Source: Neorhizobium alkalisoli (GTDB lineage Bacteria > Pseudomonadota > Alphaproteobacteria > Rhizobiales > Rhizobiaceae). From it: a DNA stretch of 64,000 nucleotides. A program made the position numbers and the translations under genes. The stretch spans positions 620,001-684,000 of the forward strand of contig NZ_VIWP01000001.1 of NCBI RefSeq assembly GCF_007829835.1, written 5' to 3'. The notes beneath the pieces are model-generated. The model did not search any database. It worked only from the letters and a program-made list of their open reading frames with translations, and was not told the origin of the DNA. Positions within the stretch are counted from its first letter, which is position 1; every line of letters begins with the position of its first letter. This document shows, piece by piece, positions 7,977 to 16,506 of this stretch.

Positions 7977-8669
7977 ATGAACGCAGGCATCGATGTGAAA
8001 AACCCGCCCAGTTCCATAGAGGAAGTTACCCAAGCCATTTTAGGCCTTGCCGACGGCGGTGAATTTCCGCCCGAACGGCAGCTTGCCGAACAGATCGGCG
8101 TCAGCCGCCATCTTTTGCGCAAGGCGCTGTCCAGCCTGCGCGGCGAAAACAAGATTCCGGAAGGCCGGTCCCGCTCCACCCGGCCGTCCAATGGCAAATC
8201 CCGCAATGCAAAACAGGCGATCGCTACCCGCGCCAATATCGCGAGCCGCACGAGCCCGGCCGAACTTTGGGAAGTCCGCCTTCTCCTGGAGCCGGAAATC
8301 GCCCGGCTGGCCGCGATCCGCGGCACGCCGACCGAGATCGACGATATCGTCGCCGCTCATGCGTTGGCCGAACCGACCGTGTTCGATCGCGGCAAGGACA
8401 ACCTTTTCCACCGCGCTATCGCGGTTGCCAGCCACAATATCCTGGCAGCCTATCTGCTGGAGCAGGTGATGGACCTGACCTGGGACGAGACGATCCGCAC
8501 CCGCCTGCCCGCCTATACCAACGAGACCGGCTGGCGGCACCATGAAATGATCGTCGATGCGATCCGCGGCCGCCGCGCGGCCGAAGCGGAACAGGCAACA
8601 CGCGAGCATCTGGTCGCCATCCTGAAATGGCTGAACGGCGGCGACGCGGCGACACCGACCGCAAAATAG
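7977..8669 (+). CDS. GntR-family regulator, FadR/FCD subfamily (230 aa)
   Basis: Ligand-responsive transcription regulator. N-terminal winged helix (PPERQLAEQIGVSRHLLRKA at about residues 31-50 is the recognition helix region) followed by an all-helical FCD effector domain (about 95-225) with the spaced Asp/His residues typical of metal-binding FCD domains (ELWEVRLLLEP, NLFHRAIA, HHEMIVDAI, REHLVAIL). CTGGAGGAGCACC before the ATG at 7977 fixes the start; an upstream extension to 7743 would run through the operator repeats. It is transcribed away from the catabolic operon and is followed 52 bp later by the flavin reductase gene. I infer that it represses or activates both divergent units through the GCAACCAA repeats. 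The segment after the recognition helix is longer and more basic than usual. Confidence 0.9.
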   Translation: MNAGIDVKNPPSSIEEVTQAILGLADGGEFPPERQLAEQIGVSRHLLRKALSSLRGENKIPEGRSRSTRPSNGKSRNAKQAIATRANIASRTSPAELWEVRLLLEPEIARLAAIRGTPTEIDDIVAAHALAEPTVFDRGKDNLFHRAIAVASHNILAAYLLEQVMDLTWDETIRTRLPAYTNETGWRHHEMIVDAIRGRRAAEAEQATREHLVAILKWLNGGDAATPTAK

Positions 8670-8721
8670 CAGGCGCAAGCCTTCTCCACCCATCCCGAAA
8701 CTAGCGTCAAAAGGCAGGTGC

Positions 8722-9258
8722 ATGATGATACAGGACACGATCAAGATCGCCGAGCAAATGGATGCACCGCCCATCGACGCCCAGATTTTCAGGGCCGCGA
8801 TGAAAAAGGTGGCGACGCCGGTGACGATCATCGCCACCGGCAATGCCGAGATACGCCATGGCATGACGGCATCCGCCGTCTGCTCGCTCAGCGACCAGCC
8901 ACCGATGATCCTCGCCTGCGTCAACCGCAACAGCGCCATCCTGCCGCATCTGCGCGAGAATGGCTGCTTTTCGGCCAATTTCCTTGCCGAAGGTCAGGCG
9001 GAACTCGCCCAGTGCTTTGCCGGAATGACGAAGATCTATGGCTCCGACCGCTTCAACCATGGCGCCTGGACGACGCTGGCGACTGGTGCGCCGGTACTTA
9101 CCGACGCCCTCAGCGTCTTCGACTGCAGGCTGGAATGCGAATACGATTCCCCCACTCACGCAGTCCTCGTCGGCCGGGTGGAAGCGATCGTCAAGGAAGG
9201 CACAACGCGGGCTCTCGTTTATGCGAGCGGCCAGTTCAGCTTTCCGGCGCCGATCTGA
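8722..9258 (+). CDS. HpaC-type flavin reductase (178 aa)
   Basis: NAD(P)H:flavin oxidoreductase of the flavin-reductase-like (FMN-binding split barrel) family. It would supply reduced flavin to the HpaB-type oxygenase encoded across the control region. Family marks are FRAAMKKVATPVTIIATG, the GMTASAVCSLSDQPPMILAC segment (the flavin contact strand), NRNSAILPHLRENGCFSANFL in pieces, and HAVLVGRVEAI near the C-terminus. Length is normal (about 165-180). It lies 52 bp after the GntR gene, probably on one transcript. Two adjacent ATG codons (8722, 8725) are equally usable. Confidence in the family is high; pairing with the oxygenase is inferred from location. Confidence 0.9.
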   Translation: MMIQDTIKIAEQMDAPPIDAQIFRAAMKKVATPVTIIATGNAEIRHGMTASAVCSLSDQPPMILACVNRNSAILPHLRENGCFSANFLAEGQAELAQCFAGMTKIYGSDRFNHGAWTTLATGAPVLTDALSVFDCRLECEYDSPTHAVLVGRVEAIVKEGTTRALVYASGQFSFPAPI

Positions 9259-9274
9259 GTAATACGCGCCCCTC

Positions 9275-9297
9275 GCCTTTCGGATGAAAGCGAAGGC
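9275..9297. terminator. Imperfect hairpin between convergent genes
   Basis: GCCTTTCG and CGAAGGC can pair with a one-base bulge and an 8-nt loop in the 43-bp gap between the flavin reductase (plus) and the AraC-type regulator (minus). The position fits a bidirectional terminator, though no clear T-tract follows. Confidence 0.35.
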
Positions 9298-9301
9298 ATA
9301 C

Positions 9302-10333
9302 TCAAGCGATCGTGCGACCGTTTCGCCGATCCGCCCTTGCCTTCTCACGCATTTCCGACGGGCGTTGCCCGTGAAAACGCTGAAACCAGTTGGAAAAATG
9401 CGACGTTGATGCAAAGCCGACAGCAACGGCGATATCTATGACCGGCTGCTCCGTATAGAGCAGCAATTCTCGAGCCCGATCGATCCGAAGCGATAGATAA
9501 TACCGGGCAGGCGTCATCCCGAGATGGCGACTGAACAATCTTTCTAGCTGGCGGGAGCTGAGTTTCACCTCAGCGCCGACTTCCTCGACGCTTTTCGGGT
9601 TCTCAAGGTTTCTCTGCATCAGGCTGACGGCCTTTTGGAGCACGACGGGAAGCGCATCCACCTGTTGCTGGCGCCCGCCCTGCTGCTCTTCTCCGGCATC
9701 GCGTATACGCTCATGGTGAAACTGGTTGGCCACGCCCTTCGCAAGATCCGCGCCAAATCGGTCGGATATGATCCGCAGCATCATGTCCATCGCCGCCGTG
9801 CCGCCTGAACAGGTCATGCGGTTCCTGTCGATCTCGTAGATCTTGCCGGTCGGAAGGACATTCGGAAAATCTTCCGCGAAAGCTGCGCTGTTTTCCCAGT
9901 GGATGGTACAGCGATATCCATCAAGCAATCCGGCGCGCGCCAGAAAATGGCTGCCCGTCGAAAGCGAGCCGATCGCAAGGCCACGGCGGGCCGCAAGCCG
10001 CAGCGCTGCCAGATAGGGACGCTCGCTCTGCGGGTCGATCCGCATGCCGCCACAGATGAAGATCGCGTTTGCACCATCCAGCGCCGCTTCGATGGGCTGG
10101 GCCGCGAGCACGATCCCGTTCGACGCGGTGATCGGCTCACCATTGATGCTGCACAGGCGCCATTGAAAAACCGTGCGCCCAAGCAGCCTGTTGGCGGATC
10201 TCAATGGTTCGATCCCCGATGACAGGCTCATCATCGACAGATTGTCGACCATCAGGAAACAGAAGATTAGCGGTTCGCGGGCGGAGAGATAAAACATCAT
10301 GCGGTCTGTCTGTGAAAATGGCCCGCCAACCAT
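9302..10333 (-). CDS. GATase1/AraC-type regulator, GlxA/GbdR/CdhR family (343 aa)
   Basis: Two-domain regulator: an N-terminal DJ-1/PfpI (class I amidotransferase-like) sensor domain (about residues 12-190, with ASNGIVLAAQP, AIFICGGMRIDP, GSLSTGSHFLARAGLLDGYR) and a C-terminal AraC helix-turn-helix (about 235-340, VEEVGAEVKLSSRQLERLFS and DIAVAVGFASTSHFSNWFQR). The sensor nucleophile position reads Thr-Gly where enzymes have Cys, so it is a ligand sensor, not an enzyme. GbdR and CdhR, which control glycine betaine and carnitine catabolism in pseudomonads, have this architecture, and the neighbours here are betaine-type genes. The ATG at 10333 has GGAGAG 10 nt upstream. It is the last gene after the oxidase pair, 49 bp downstream. 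Confidence 0.88.
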   Translation of the reverse strand: MVGGPFSQTDRMMFYLSAREPLIFCFLMVDNLSMMSLSSGIEPLRSANRLLGRTVFQWRLCSINGEPITASNGIVLAAQPIEAALDGANAIFICGGMRIDPQSERPYLAALRLAARRGLAIGSLSTGSHFLARAGLLDGYRCTIHWENSAAFAEDFPNVLPTGKIYEIDRNRMTCSGGTAAMDMMLRIISDRFGADLAKGVANQFHHERIRDAGEEQQGGRQQQVDALPVVLQKAVSLMQRNLENPKSVEEVGAEVKLSSRQLERLFSRHLGMTPARYYLSLRIDRARELLLYTEQPVIDIAVAVGFASTSHFSNWFQRFHGQRPSEMREKARADRRNGRTIA

Positions 10334-10382
10334 GGCGTGGTTCTCTCCGGCTCGCAACCTGCCTTAGCCTCCTTCGGATGTT

Positions 10383-11552
10383 TCAGGATGCCAGCGTCAA
10401 CGGCAGCCAGCCCTGAAGCGCATCCCAATCCGGCTCCAGGTCGCGGAACCTAGAAAGCCGGAAGCCGGAAATATCGGCAAAGCTGCATTCCCCGTCCATG
10501 ACCAGCTGCTGGATGGCCCGCCCGCTCGCCGGCGACAGGCCGAAGCCGACCCCCGACAGGGTTGCCACGGTGCAATTGTCGAGCGTCGGCGCCCTGTCGA
10601 TAATGGGCCGCCCATCCGGCGTGTTCTCGATCAGCCCGGCCCAGCTGCGAATGACCTTGGCATGGGCGGATTTCGGCAGGAGTTCCGCGACACGTTTTGC
10701 GATACTCTGCATCAGCGGCGAGGAGGGCCGCTGACCACCCGGCAGCTCTTCGGCATCCAGCCACTCATGCGGCCCGCCGCCATAAGCGAGATTTCCGCGC
10801 AGCGTCTGGCGCCCATAAAGCCCGTTGCCGTCAATGCCGCCGATCGGCATGAGCGGCAAGGGCTCGGTCACGATCATCTCGGCTCTTGCCACCCGCGTCG
10901 GAATATCGACGCCGAGCATTGCGCTCAGCCGTGCCGTCTGCGGACCGGCGGCGAGCACGAGGTGATCACAGCCGAACGTGCCGTGATCCGTCTCGACAGC
11001 CACGACCTTGCTGCCCTCCTGGCGAAAACCGGTGACCACCGTGTGCTGCAGCACCCGCCCGCCACGGTTCTGCACGGCCCAGGCATAGGCCTGAACCGTA
11101 CGGTGCGGATTGGCGTGACCACCAAAGCGGTAATAATGCCCGGCATAAACATTGTCACCCGCCAGCGGGACGAGTTCGCGAACCTGCTGAGGGTCGAGTT
11201 CATCCACCTGGAACCCCTGCCCCCGGGCATTGGCAACGGCGCGACTGTAAAGCGTCAGCTGCTTTTCATTGAGCGCGATGCGGATCCGGTCGGGACGAAA
11301 CTCGGTCGGATAACCCAGCAGCTCGTCCATGAGTGGCCAGAGGCGCTGCTCCTCGGCAAAAAGCGGGCTGTGGTGATGGGAACAGCCGCCGCCATTGCGG
11401 CCGGAAGCCTCCCAGCCGACGATGCCCTTTTCTATAACGATGACATCGACACCTGCCTGCGCCAGCCAGAAAGCGGCACTGAGACCGGTAACACCGCCGC
11501 CGACGATAACGACCGACGCACCCTTTGCGATTTCGGGATTATTCGCTGACAT
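10383..11552 (-). CDS. FAD-dependent amine oxidase, DAO family (HcnC / hydroxyproline- or opine-dehydrogenase beta-like), 389 aa
   Basis: Flavoprotein oxidising an amino or N-methyl group. Rossmann FAD site VVIVGGGVTGLSAAFWLAQAG near residue 12, the GWEASGRNGGGCSHH segment near 52 and a C-terminal FAD contact (GVGFGLSPASGRAIQQL). The family includes HcnC, opine oxidase OoxB, the beta subunit of hydroxyproline dehydrogenase and sarcosine oxidase-like enzymes. The start at 11552 overlaps the end of the HcnB-like gene by 14 bp, so translation is coupled and the two probably form one complex. Loss of methyl groups from an N-methylated amino acid after Rieske demethylation would suit the context, but the substrate is not readable. 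Confidence 0.88.
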   Translation of the reverse strand: MSANNPEIAKGASVVIVGGGVTGLSAAFWLAQAGVDVIVIEKGIVGWEASGRNGGGCSHHHSPLFAEEQRLWPLMDELLGYPTEFRPDRIRIALNEKQLTLYSRAVANARGQGFQVDELDPQQVRELVPLAGDNVYAGHYYRFGGHANPHRTVQAYAWAVQNRGGRVLQHTVVTGFRQEGSKVVAVETDHGTFGCDHLVLAAGPQTARLSAMLGVDIPTRVARAEMIVTEPLPLMPIGGIDGNGLYGRQTLRGNLAYGGGPHEWLDAEELPGGQRPSSPLMQSIAKRVAELLPKSAHAKVIRSWAGLIENTPDGRPIIDRAPTLDNCTVATLSGVGFGLSPASGRAIQQLVMDGECSFADISGFRLSRFRDLEPDWDALQGWLPLTLAS

Positions 11553-13140
11553 GCGGCTTTTCCGTATCAAGGCTGGAAACTGTATAAAAATCTTCGACGT
11601 CCCAGAACGGGGTCCATTGGCGCGGCATGCCGAACCAGCTGTCCCATTGGGCGGCGATGGCGGCATCCTCGATTGCCGGCGCTGCCGTTTTCAGCGGCAT
11701 GGGCCGAACCGGAGCGCGATAGCCGGCAAGCGGGATGGCTGAGAGCGGCAGCTCGCTTTTCAGGGCCAGCAAGGCCTGGATCTGCTCGCGACACCGTCGG
11801 CCCTGGCACGGCCCCATGCCCGCACGGGTCAGGCGCTTGATCTGGTCCGGGTCGGGCGGGGCTTCTCCGAGCAGATCAGGCAGGGTGCGCGCCTTGTTGT
11901 CGGAAGCCTGCCACTCAAGATAACGCGGCGGCCGGACTTCGAGAATTTCACGCGCACTCACTTCCTCGCACTGACAGACATGCGGCTCGGTTTCCGCATC
12001 GAGAACGCTTCTCTGCACCCAGGCCTTTCGATAGGCGCCGATATCAAAGGCATGTTCGGGCGGCGGCGATGGCGCGGCAAACGTGTTTTCAGCGGGCTCG
12101 ACGGTCGATCCGAGCATCTGCGCCGCATAGCGGGCGGCAAACCGACCTTCCGTCTCGGCAATTGCCGGATCCATGCTTTTTCCGGCCCAGATCCCGGCGC
12201 AATCGCCGACGACCTGAAGCTGCGGGAAGGAGCTGCAAAGCTGTTCGTCGAGATCCGGCACGAAGCCGCCCCGGGCATTGTCATAGGACACGCGACAACC
12301 GGCAGCGGCAAGAAGATCGATCATCGGCACGGCGCCGACGCCGATCACGACGAGATCGCAATCAAGATGCCCACCATCGATTACCACGCCTTCGACACCA
12401 TCCCGGCCGGGAACGACGCTTTGGACGCAGTTATTGCATTTGACCTCGACACCTTGGGCAGACAGGCGTGCCAGAAGATCCGCGGGGCCAACCGGCACAT
12501 CCGCCTGCTCGATCAGGCAGGCAATTTCGACACCGGATGCGGCAAGATCAAGCGCGGCGATCATCGCATCGGCCGTCGAGCCAAGGATGACGGCACGGCG
12601 TCCGTCGAGCGCCTTATATTGTCCCGCAAGCGCGATCGCGGCTGCTGCGCCCATGACGCCGGGCTGGTCCCAGCCGGGAAAGGCGAGCCCCATGTCGCGA
12701 CGACCGGTCGCAACGATCGCGCGATCGAAGGTGACGAGGCTGCTGCCATTTTCCTCATCGGCGAGACCGGCAACGGGACGATCCATCCAGCGCATATTCT
12801 CGCTGTTGAGGAAAAGTCCCCAGCAGGCCGTGCCGAGACGCACGTCGATACCGAGTTCGAAAGCCGTGACGAGATCCGGCCGGCTTTCCAGCATCTGCTC
12901 CATCATGGCATTGCGATTGCGCACCGTACCGCTCATCCGTTGGCCGTAGAAAAGCGGCACGCTCTCCGACATCGTCTCGAACGGCACCGGATTTTCGTCA
13001 ACAAGCGTGACGCTTACCCCTTGGCTCGCAGCCTCGATCGCCGCAGCAAGCCCCGCCGGGCCCGCACCGATGACGAGAAGACTGCAATGCCCGGAAATAT
13101 CGAGCGTCTTGCCCGAAACGGATCTCGGATCGTGCATCAT
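11539..13140 (-). CDS. NAD(P)/FAD oxidoreductase with BFD-like [2Fe-2S] domain (HcnB/OoxA-like alpha subunit), 533 aa
   Basis: Alpha-subunit homologue of the HcnABC / opine oxidase / hydroxyproline dehydrogenase class. It has an N-terminal FAD site (VIGAGPAGLAAAIEAASQG), a second nucleotide site (VILGSTADAMIAALDLA, degenerate) and, near residues 390-465, a bacterioferritin-associated-ferredoxin-like domain with C-x-C (HVCQCEEVS) and C-x4-C (GMGPCQGRRC), the four Cys ligands of a [2Fe-2S] cluster. About 60 residues beyond that domain are unusually long. It lies 10 bp after the MmgE/PrpD gene and overlaps the HcnC-like gene. No gene for the small third ferredoxin subunit common in these complexes is present beside it. 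Confidence 0.87.
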   Translation of the reverse strand: MMHDPRSVSGKTLDISGHCSLLVIGAGPAGLAAAIEAASQGVSVTLVDENPVPFETMSESVPLFYGQRMSGTVRNRNAMMEQMLESRPDLVTAFELGIDVRLGTACWGLFLNSENMRWMDRPVAGLADEENGSSLVTFDRAIVATGRRDMGLAFPGWDQPGVMGAAAAIALAGQYKALDGRRAVILGSTADAMIAALDLAASGVEIACLIEQADVPVGPADLLARLSAQGVEVKCNNCVQSVVPGRDGVEGVVIDGGHLDCDLVVIGVGAVPMIDLLAAAGCRVSYDNARGGFVPDLDEQLCSSFPQLQVVGDCAGIWAGKSMDPAIAETEGRFAARYAAQMLGSTVEPAENTFAAPSPPPEHAFDIGAYRKAWVQRSVLDAETEPHVCQCEEVSAREILEVRPPRYLEWQASDNKARTLPDLLGEAPPDPDQIKRLTRAGMGPCQGRRCREQIQALLALKSELPLSAIPLAGYRAPVRPMPLKTAAPAIEDAAIAAQWDSWFGMPRQWTPFWDVEDFYTVSSLDTEKPHVSE

Positions 13141-13150
13141 CTGGGCTCCA

Positions 13151-14467
13151 TCACGCAGTCAGAATGAGATCGGCAAGGCCCGACGAACCTGTCGAGACAT
13201 CATGGATGGCCTGCCGCACCGAGTGCCTTCGGGAAGCCCGGAGCATGCCTGCCAGTTCGTCGAATTTCGTATCGATCTCGGCGTCGCTCAGCGGATTTGC
13301 CGGACCGCCATGGGCCTCAGTCATGCCCGACGTGAAGGTGCTGCCATCCCTTGTCGTCAGGCTGACGATCGCAAAACGCTCGGCCGGGAAACGCGCGCAA
13401 ATGGCCGGATCCGCGACAAGCCGGATGCGCCTCGACAGTTCAAGGACAGCAGGATCGCTCAACCCCGGTCCGGTGATTTCGTCGGCACCAATTTTCCCCT
13501 TCCGGATCATGGCGGCAAGCGGGAAGGGAAGACTATATTGCGCCTCCTCGGTCGTTGCCGGCGCCGCGCTATGAAGCGCGACCGCCTGAGCGAAGGTTTT
13601 TACCTCGACATCGACAACATCGTCACCAGACAGACCGTTTTCGTCCATCAGCAGGCGTGTGGCGCGGATGGCCGGCTGCGCCCAGCGGCAGACCGGATAG
13701 GGCTTAAAATACTGTTCCAGAATATACCAGCGCGTCCCAAGATCGGCCCAGATCTCCGCCAGTTCCGGCCCTTCAGCCGTGATGGCCGGGGCGCCGGTGA
13801 AACCATCCATAGCGAGATAGGCGGCCGAGACACCCGAGAGCGCACCCCAGGCCGAGCCATCCTTCACCATTGTCGGCCATTCGATACAGCGCATCATCTG
13901 GCTGCGCGGCCCATGATATTCGGCAATGCCGATCGCCTCGCGCGTCTGTGCCGGCGAGAGCTTCAGCAGCCGGGCTCCGAGCGCAGCGCAGGCAAGCGCA
14001 TTCCAGGCGCCGGAAGTGTGGTAGTCGCAGGCGCTGGCATGCAGGGCGATACCGGCACGCGTCGCGATCTCATAACCGAGAACGATGCATGTCAGGACTT
14101 CCTCGATATCGAGCTTGAGGTTTTCCGCATCCCAGTAAGCAAGGAGCGCCGGCAGGATGGCGACCCCGGCATGGCCCTTGGTCAGCACATGTCCGTCATG
14201 GGCATCGAAGGAATCGATCATCGTCGCGCCGGCATAAGCCGCACCGACGGCCGAGACGCGCCGGCCGTCGAACATCATGCGCGCGCCCTCGTTCGCCGGT
14301 GCACAGAAATGGCGGGCAACGTGGTTCATGACGATACCGCTCATCTGCGTGCGCAGGCCACTTGCCGCGACGCCAACCAGATCGATAAGGCAGCGGCGGG
14401 CCTGCCGAATGACGTCTTCCGGTAAAGTCTCAAATGTGAGTTTGTGGGTGAAATCGATGAGTGACAT
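13151..14467 (-). CDS. MmgE/PrpD family protein (438 aa)
   Basis: Member of the 2-methylcitrate dehydratase / cis-aconitate decarboxylase fold. Visible family features: DFTHKLTFETLPEDVIRQA at the N-terminus, GAAYAGATMIDSFDAHDGH, then the helical-domain HTSGAWNALACAALGARLL and the RIRLVADP element near residue 350. Length is typical (440-460). True PrpD activity is doubtful because no methylcitrate-cycle gene is near; family members include dehydratases, isomerases and IRG1-like decarboxylases of unknown substrate. The ATG at 14467 is where homology starts. First gene of the unit that includes the HcnB/HcnC-like oxidase and the GbdR-type regulator. Confidence 0.85.
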   Translation of the reverse strand: MSLIDFTHKLTFETLPEDVIRQARRCLIDLVGVAASGLRTQMSGIVMNHVARHFCAPANEGARMMFDGRRVSAVGAAYAGATMIDSFDAHDGHVLTKGHAGVAILPALLAYWDAENLKLDIEEVLTCIVLGYEIATRAGIALHASACDYHTSGAWNALACAALGARLLKLSPAQTREAIGIAEYHGPRSQMMRCIEWPTMVKDGSAWGALSGVSAAYLAMDGFTGAPAITAEGPELAEIWADLGTRWYILEQYFKPYPVCRWAQPAIRATRLLMDENGLSGDDVVDVEVKTFAQAVALHSAAPATTEEAQYSLPFPLAAMIRKGKIGADEITGPGLSDPAVLELSRRIRLVADPAICARFPAERFAIVSLTTRDGSTFTSGMTEAHGGPANPLSDAEIDTKFDELAGMLRASRRHSVRQAIHDVSTGSSGLADLILTA

Positions 14468-14548
14468 CTGCTTCTGCCATGGAATTGGAAAAGCCGATCT
14501 TCCCAGCGCCACGAACCCGCGGCCATCGACAAATCGACCGCCGACACC

Positions 14549-14644
14549 AGAAATCCGACATCCCGCGTCGAAAAGGCGTATTTCGTGCAACACGAAGAAT
14601 TGCTTACGAGAACAGCAGCGGCGCAGCATAGATGTCGGATTTCT
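14549..14644. promoter_or_regulatory. Long-range 14-bp perfect inverted repeat with nested dyad, divergent promoter
   Basis: AGAAATCCGACATC at 14549-14562 recurs as its exact complement at 14631-14644, 68 bp apart. Inside lies a second perfect dyad, TTCGTG-CAA-CACGAA (14582-14596). Both sit in the 259-bp gap between the MmgE/PrpD gene (minus) and the OpuC-type permease gene (plus). The two 14-mers, centred 82 bp apart, could be operators joined by DNA looping, or two copies of one site, one per promoter. Confidence 0.65.
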
Positions 14645-14726
14645 TGCCGCAGGCGTCGGAAATCCCGTCTTCGACCCGGCACTTGCCGTGCATCAATAGC
14701 CAGAAAGGGAGCAGCGGGCCAAAGCG

Positions 14727-15380
14727 ATGGATGTTATTCACTTTGCATTGACCAACATGCCGCAAATCATGGCGCGCACTTGGGAGCATATCTCGCTGGT
14801 CGGCGTCGCCGTGCTCGTCGCGATATTGACGGGCGTGCCGATCGGCATCGCCATCACCCAGAACAAGGCCGTTGCCGATCGCGTGCTTTATGGCGCAGCG
14901 ATCATCATGACGATCCCGTCGATCGCCTTTTTCGGCGTGCTGATCCCCATTCTCTCGCCGCTCGGCCATGGCATCGGCTATCTGCCGGCCGTGATCGCGC
15001 TGATCTTCTATTCGCAGCTGCCGATCATCCGAAACACCTATACCGCGATCATGAACATCGATCCGGCGCTTCGGGAAGCGGCCCGTGGCATGGGCATGAC
15101 CCCGCTGCAGCGTCTGCGCGAAGTGGAACTGCCGATCGCCCTGCCCGTCATCCTCAACGGCGTGCGCAATGCCGTTGTGCTGACGATCGCAATCGGCGCC
15201 ATCGCCACCTATATCGGCGCCGGCGGGCTCGGGACGTTCATTTCCCGCGGCATATCCCAGACCGATCCCCGCCAGCTGATTACCGGCGCGGTCGCCGTCA
15301 GTGTTCTCGCCATCGTGGCAGACCTTCTTCTCCTCCTTCTGCAACGTCGGCTTACCTCGCCCGGCATGCGCGGCAACTGA
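14727..15380 (+). CDS. Glycine betaine/choline-type ABC permease, OpuCB/OpuBB-like (217 aa)
   Basis: Inner-membrane permease for quaternary ammonium compounds. Five to six hydrophobic segments and the EAA loop LREAARGMGMTPLQRL...ELPIALPVIL (about residues 112-140) match OpuC/YehW-type permeases, as does TIAIGAIATYIGAGGLGTFI near 155. It is first in a four-gene cluster (permease, ATPase, permease, receptor) in the usual OpuC composition. The ATPase gene follows after 17 bp. Regulation probably acts through the inverted repeats upstream. Substrate could be glycine betaine, proline betaine, choline or carnitine. Confidence 0.93.
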   Translation: MDVIHFALTNMPQIMARTWEHISLVGVAVLVAILTGVPIGIAITQNKAVADRVLYGAAIIMTIPSIAFFGVLIPILSPLGHGIGYLPAVIALIFYSQLPIIRNTYTAIMNIDPALREAARGMGMTPLQRLREVELPIALPVILNGVRNAVVLTIAIGAIATYIGAGGLGTFISRGISQTDPRQLITGAVAVSVLAIVADLLLLLLQRRLTSPGMRGN

Positions 15381-15397
15381 CAGCAAAGAGAGCGCAC

Positions 15398-16504
15398 ATG
15401 ATCCGACTGGAAAATCTCAGCAAACATTTCGCCAGCTCCATCGCAGTCGACGGTGTCAGCATGGAAGTGGCAGAGGGCGAAGTTTGTGTGCTGCTCGGGC
15501 CTTCCGGCTGCGGCAAGACCACGACGATGAAAATGATCAACCGGTTGATCGAGCCGAGCTCGGGCAAGGTCTTCATCGACGGGCGCGACACATCTTCCGT
15601 CGATGTCGTCGAGCTGCGGCGCTCGATCGGTTACGTGATCCAGCAGATCGGCCTGTTCCCGAATAAGACCATCGAAGACAATATCTGTATCGTACCGGAT
15701 CTGCTGGGCAAGGACCGCAAGGCCTCGCGCCGCCGCGCCGCCGAACTCCTGGAAATGGTCAATCTCGATCCGGCGATCTTCTCGAAACGCTATCCCAAGG
15801 AATTGTCCGGTGGCCAGCAGCAGCGCGTCGGCGTCATCCGTGCGCTGGCCGCCGATCCGCCCGTTCTTCTGATGGACGAGCCCTTCGGCGCGATCGATCC
15901 GATCAACCGCGAAGTCATCCAGGATGAGTTCATGAAGCTTCAGGCCTCCCTGAAGAAGACCGTGATCTTTGTCAGCCATGACATCGACGAAGCCGTAAAA
16001 ATGGCAAGCAACGTCGCCATCTTCCGCTCCGGCAAACTCGTCCAGTATGACACGCCCGACAACCTGCTCGCGCATCCGGCCGATAGTTTCGTCGCCGACT
16101 TCGTTGGTACCGACCGTACTCTGAAGCGTCTGCGTCTGATTTCGGTGCGTGATGCGATGACAGCCGATCCACCACGCGTGCGGGCCGAGGATCCCGCGGA
16201 GCTCGCGACGGCGCTGATGCGGGAACACGACCACGCCTCCATCGTCATGGTCGGCCCGCGCGGACGCGCTCGCGGTTATGTGCGCAGGGATACGACCGAA
16301 GGCCGGGCGGAACCGATCTCGGAACTGTTCGAGAAGCTGCCCTGCATGATCAACGTCAACGACAATCTGCGCAACGCGGTCTCGATGATGTTCACCAATG
16401 ACCTGTCATGGCTTCCCTGTGTCGACGATGACGGCTTCTACAAGGGCTATATCACCCAGCAGGGCATTACCCATCTGCTCGGCGCGACCTATCGGGATAT
16501 CTGA
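15398..16504 (+). CDS. Betaine-type ABC ATPase with C-terminal CBS pair, OpuCA-like (368 aa)
   Basis: Cytoplasmic ATPase powering the OpuC-type importer. Walker A GPSGCGKTT near residues 34-42, LSGGQQQRVGV near 140, Walker B LLMDEPFGAIDP near 162, H-loop SHDIDEAVKMA near 195. Residues about 245-368 form two CBS-type repeats (LISVRDAMTADPP and LPCMINVNDNLRNAV); in OpuCA and OpuAA such domains sense ionic strength, so osmotic control is possible, although the first repeat looks degenerate. The ATG at 15398 has AAAGAG upstream and begins the family homology; the frame is open far upstream only because of GC bias. Confidence 0.93.
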   Translation: MIRLENLSKHFASSIAVDGVSMEVAEGEVCVLLGPSGCGKTTTMKMINRLIEPSSGKVFIDGRDTSSVDVVELRRSIGYVIQQIGLFPNKTIEDNICIVPDLLGKDRKASRRRAAELLEMVNLDPAIFSKRYPKELSGGQQQRVGVIRALAADPPVLLMDEPFGAIDPINREVIQDEFMKLQASLKKTVIFVSHDIDEAVKMASNVAIFRSGKLVQYDTPDNLLAHPADSFVADFVGTDRTLKRLRLISVRDAMTADPPRVRAEDPAELATALMREHDHASIVMVGPRGRARGYVRRDTTEGRAEPISELFEKLPCMINVNDNLRNAVSMMFTNDLSWLPCVDDDGFYKGYITQQGITHLLGATYRDI

Positions 16505-16506
16505 GG

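Noticed and set aside
10383..13140. Hydrogen cyanide synthase (HcnBC)
   Set aside because: HcnA is missing and the families are mostly amine/opine/imino acid oxidases; cyanide production is not supported.
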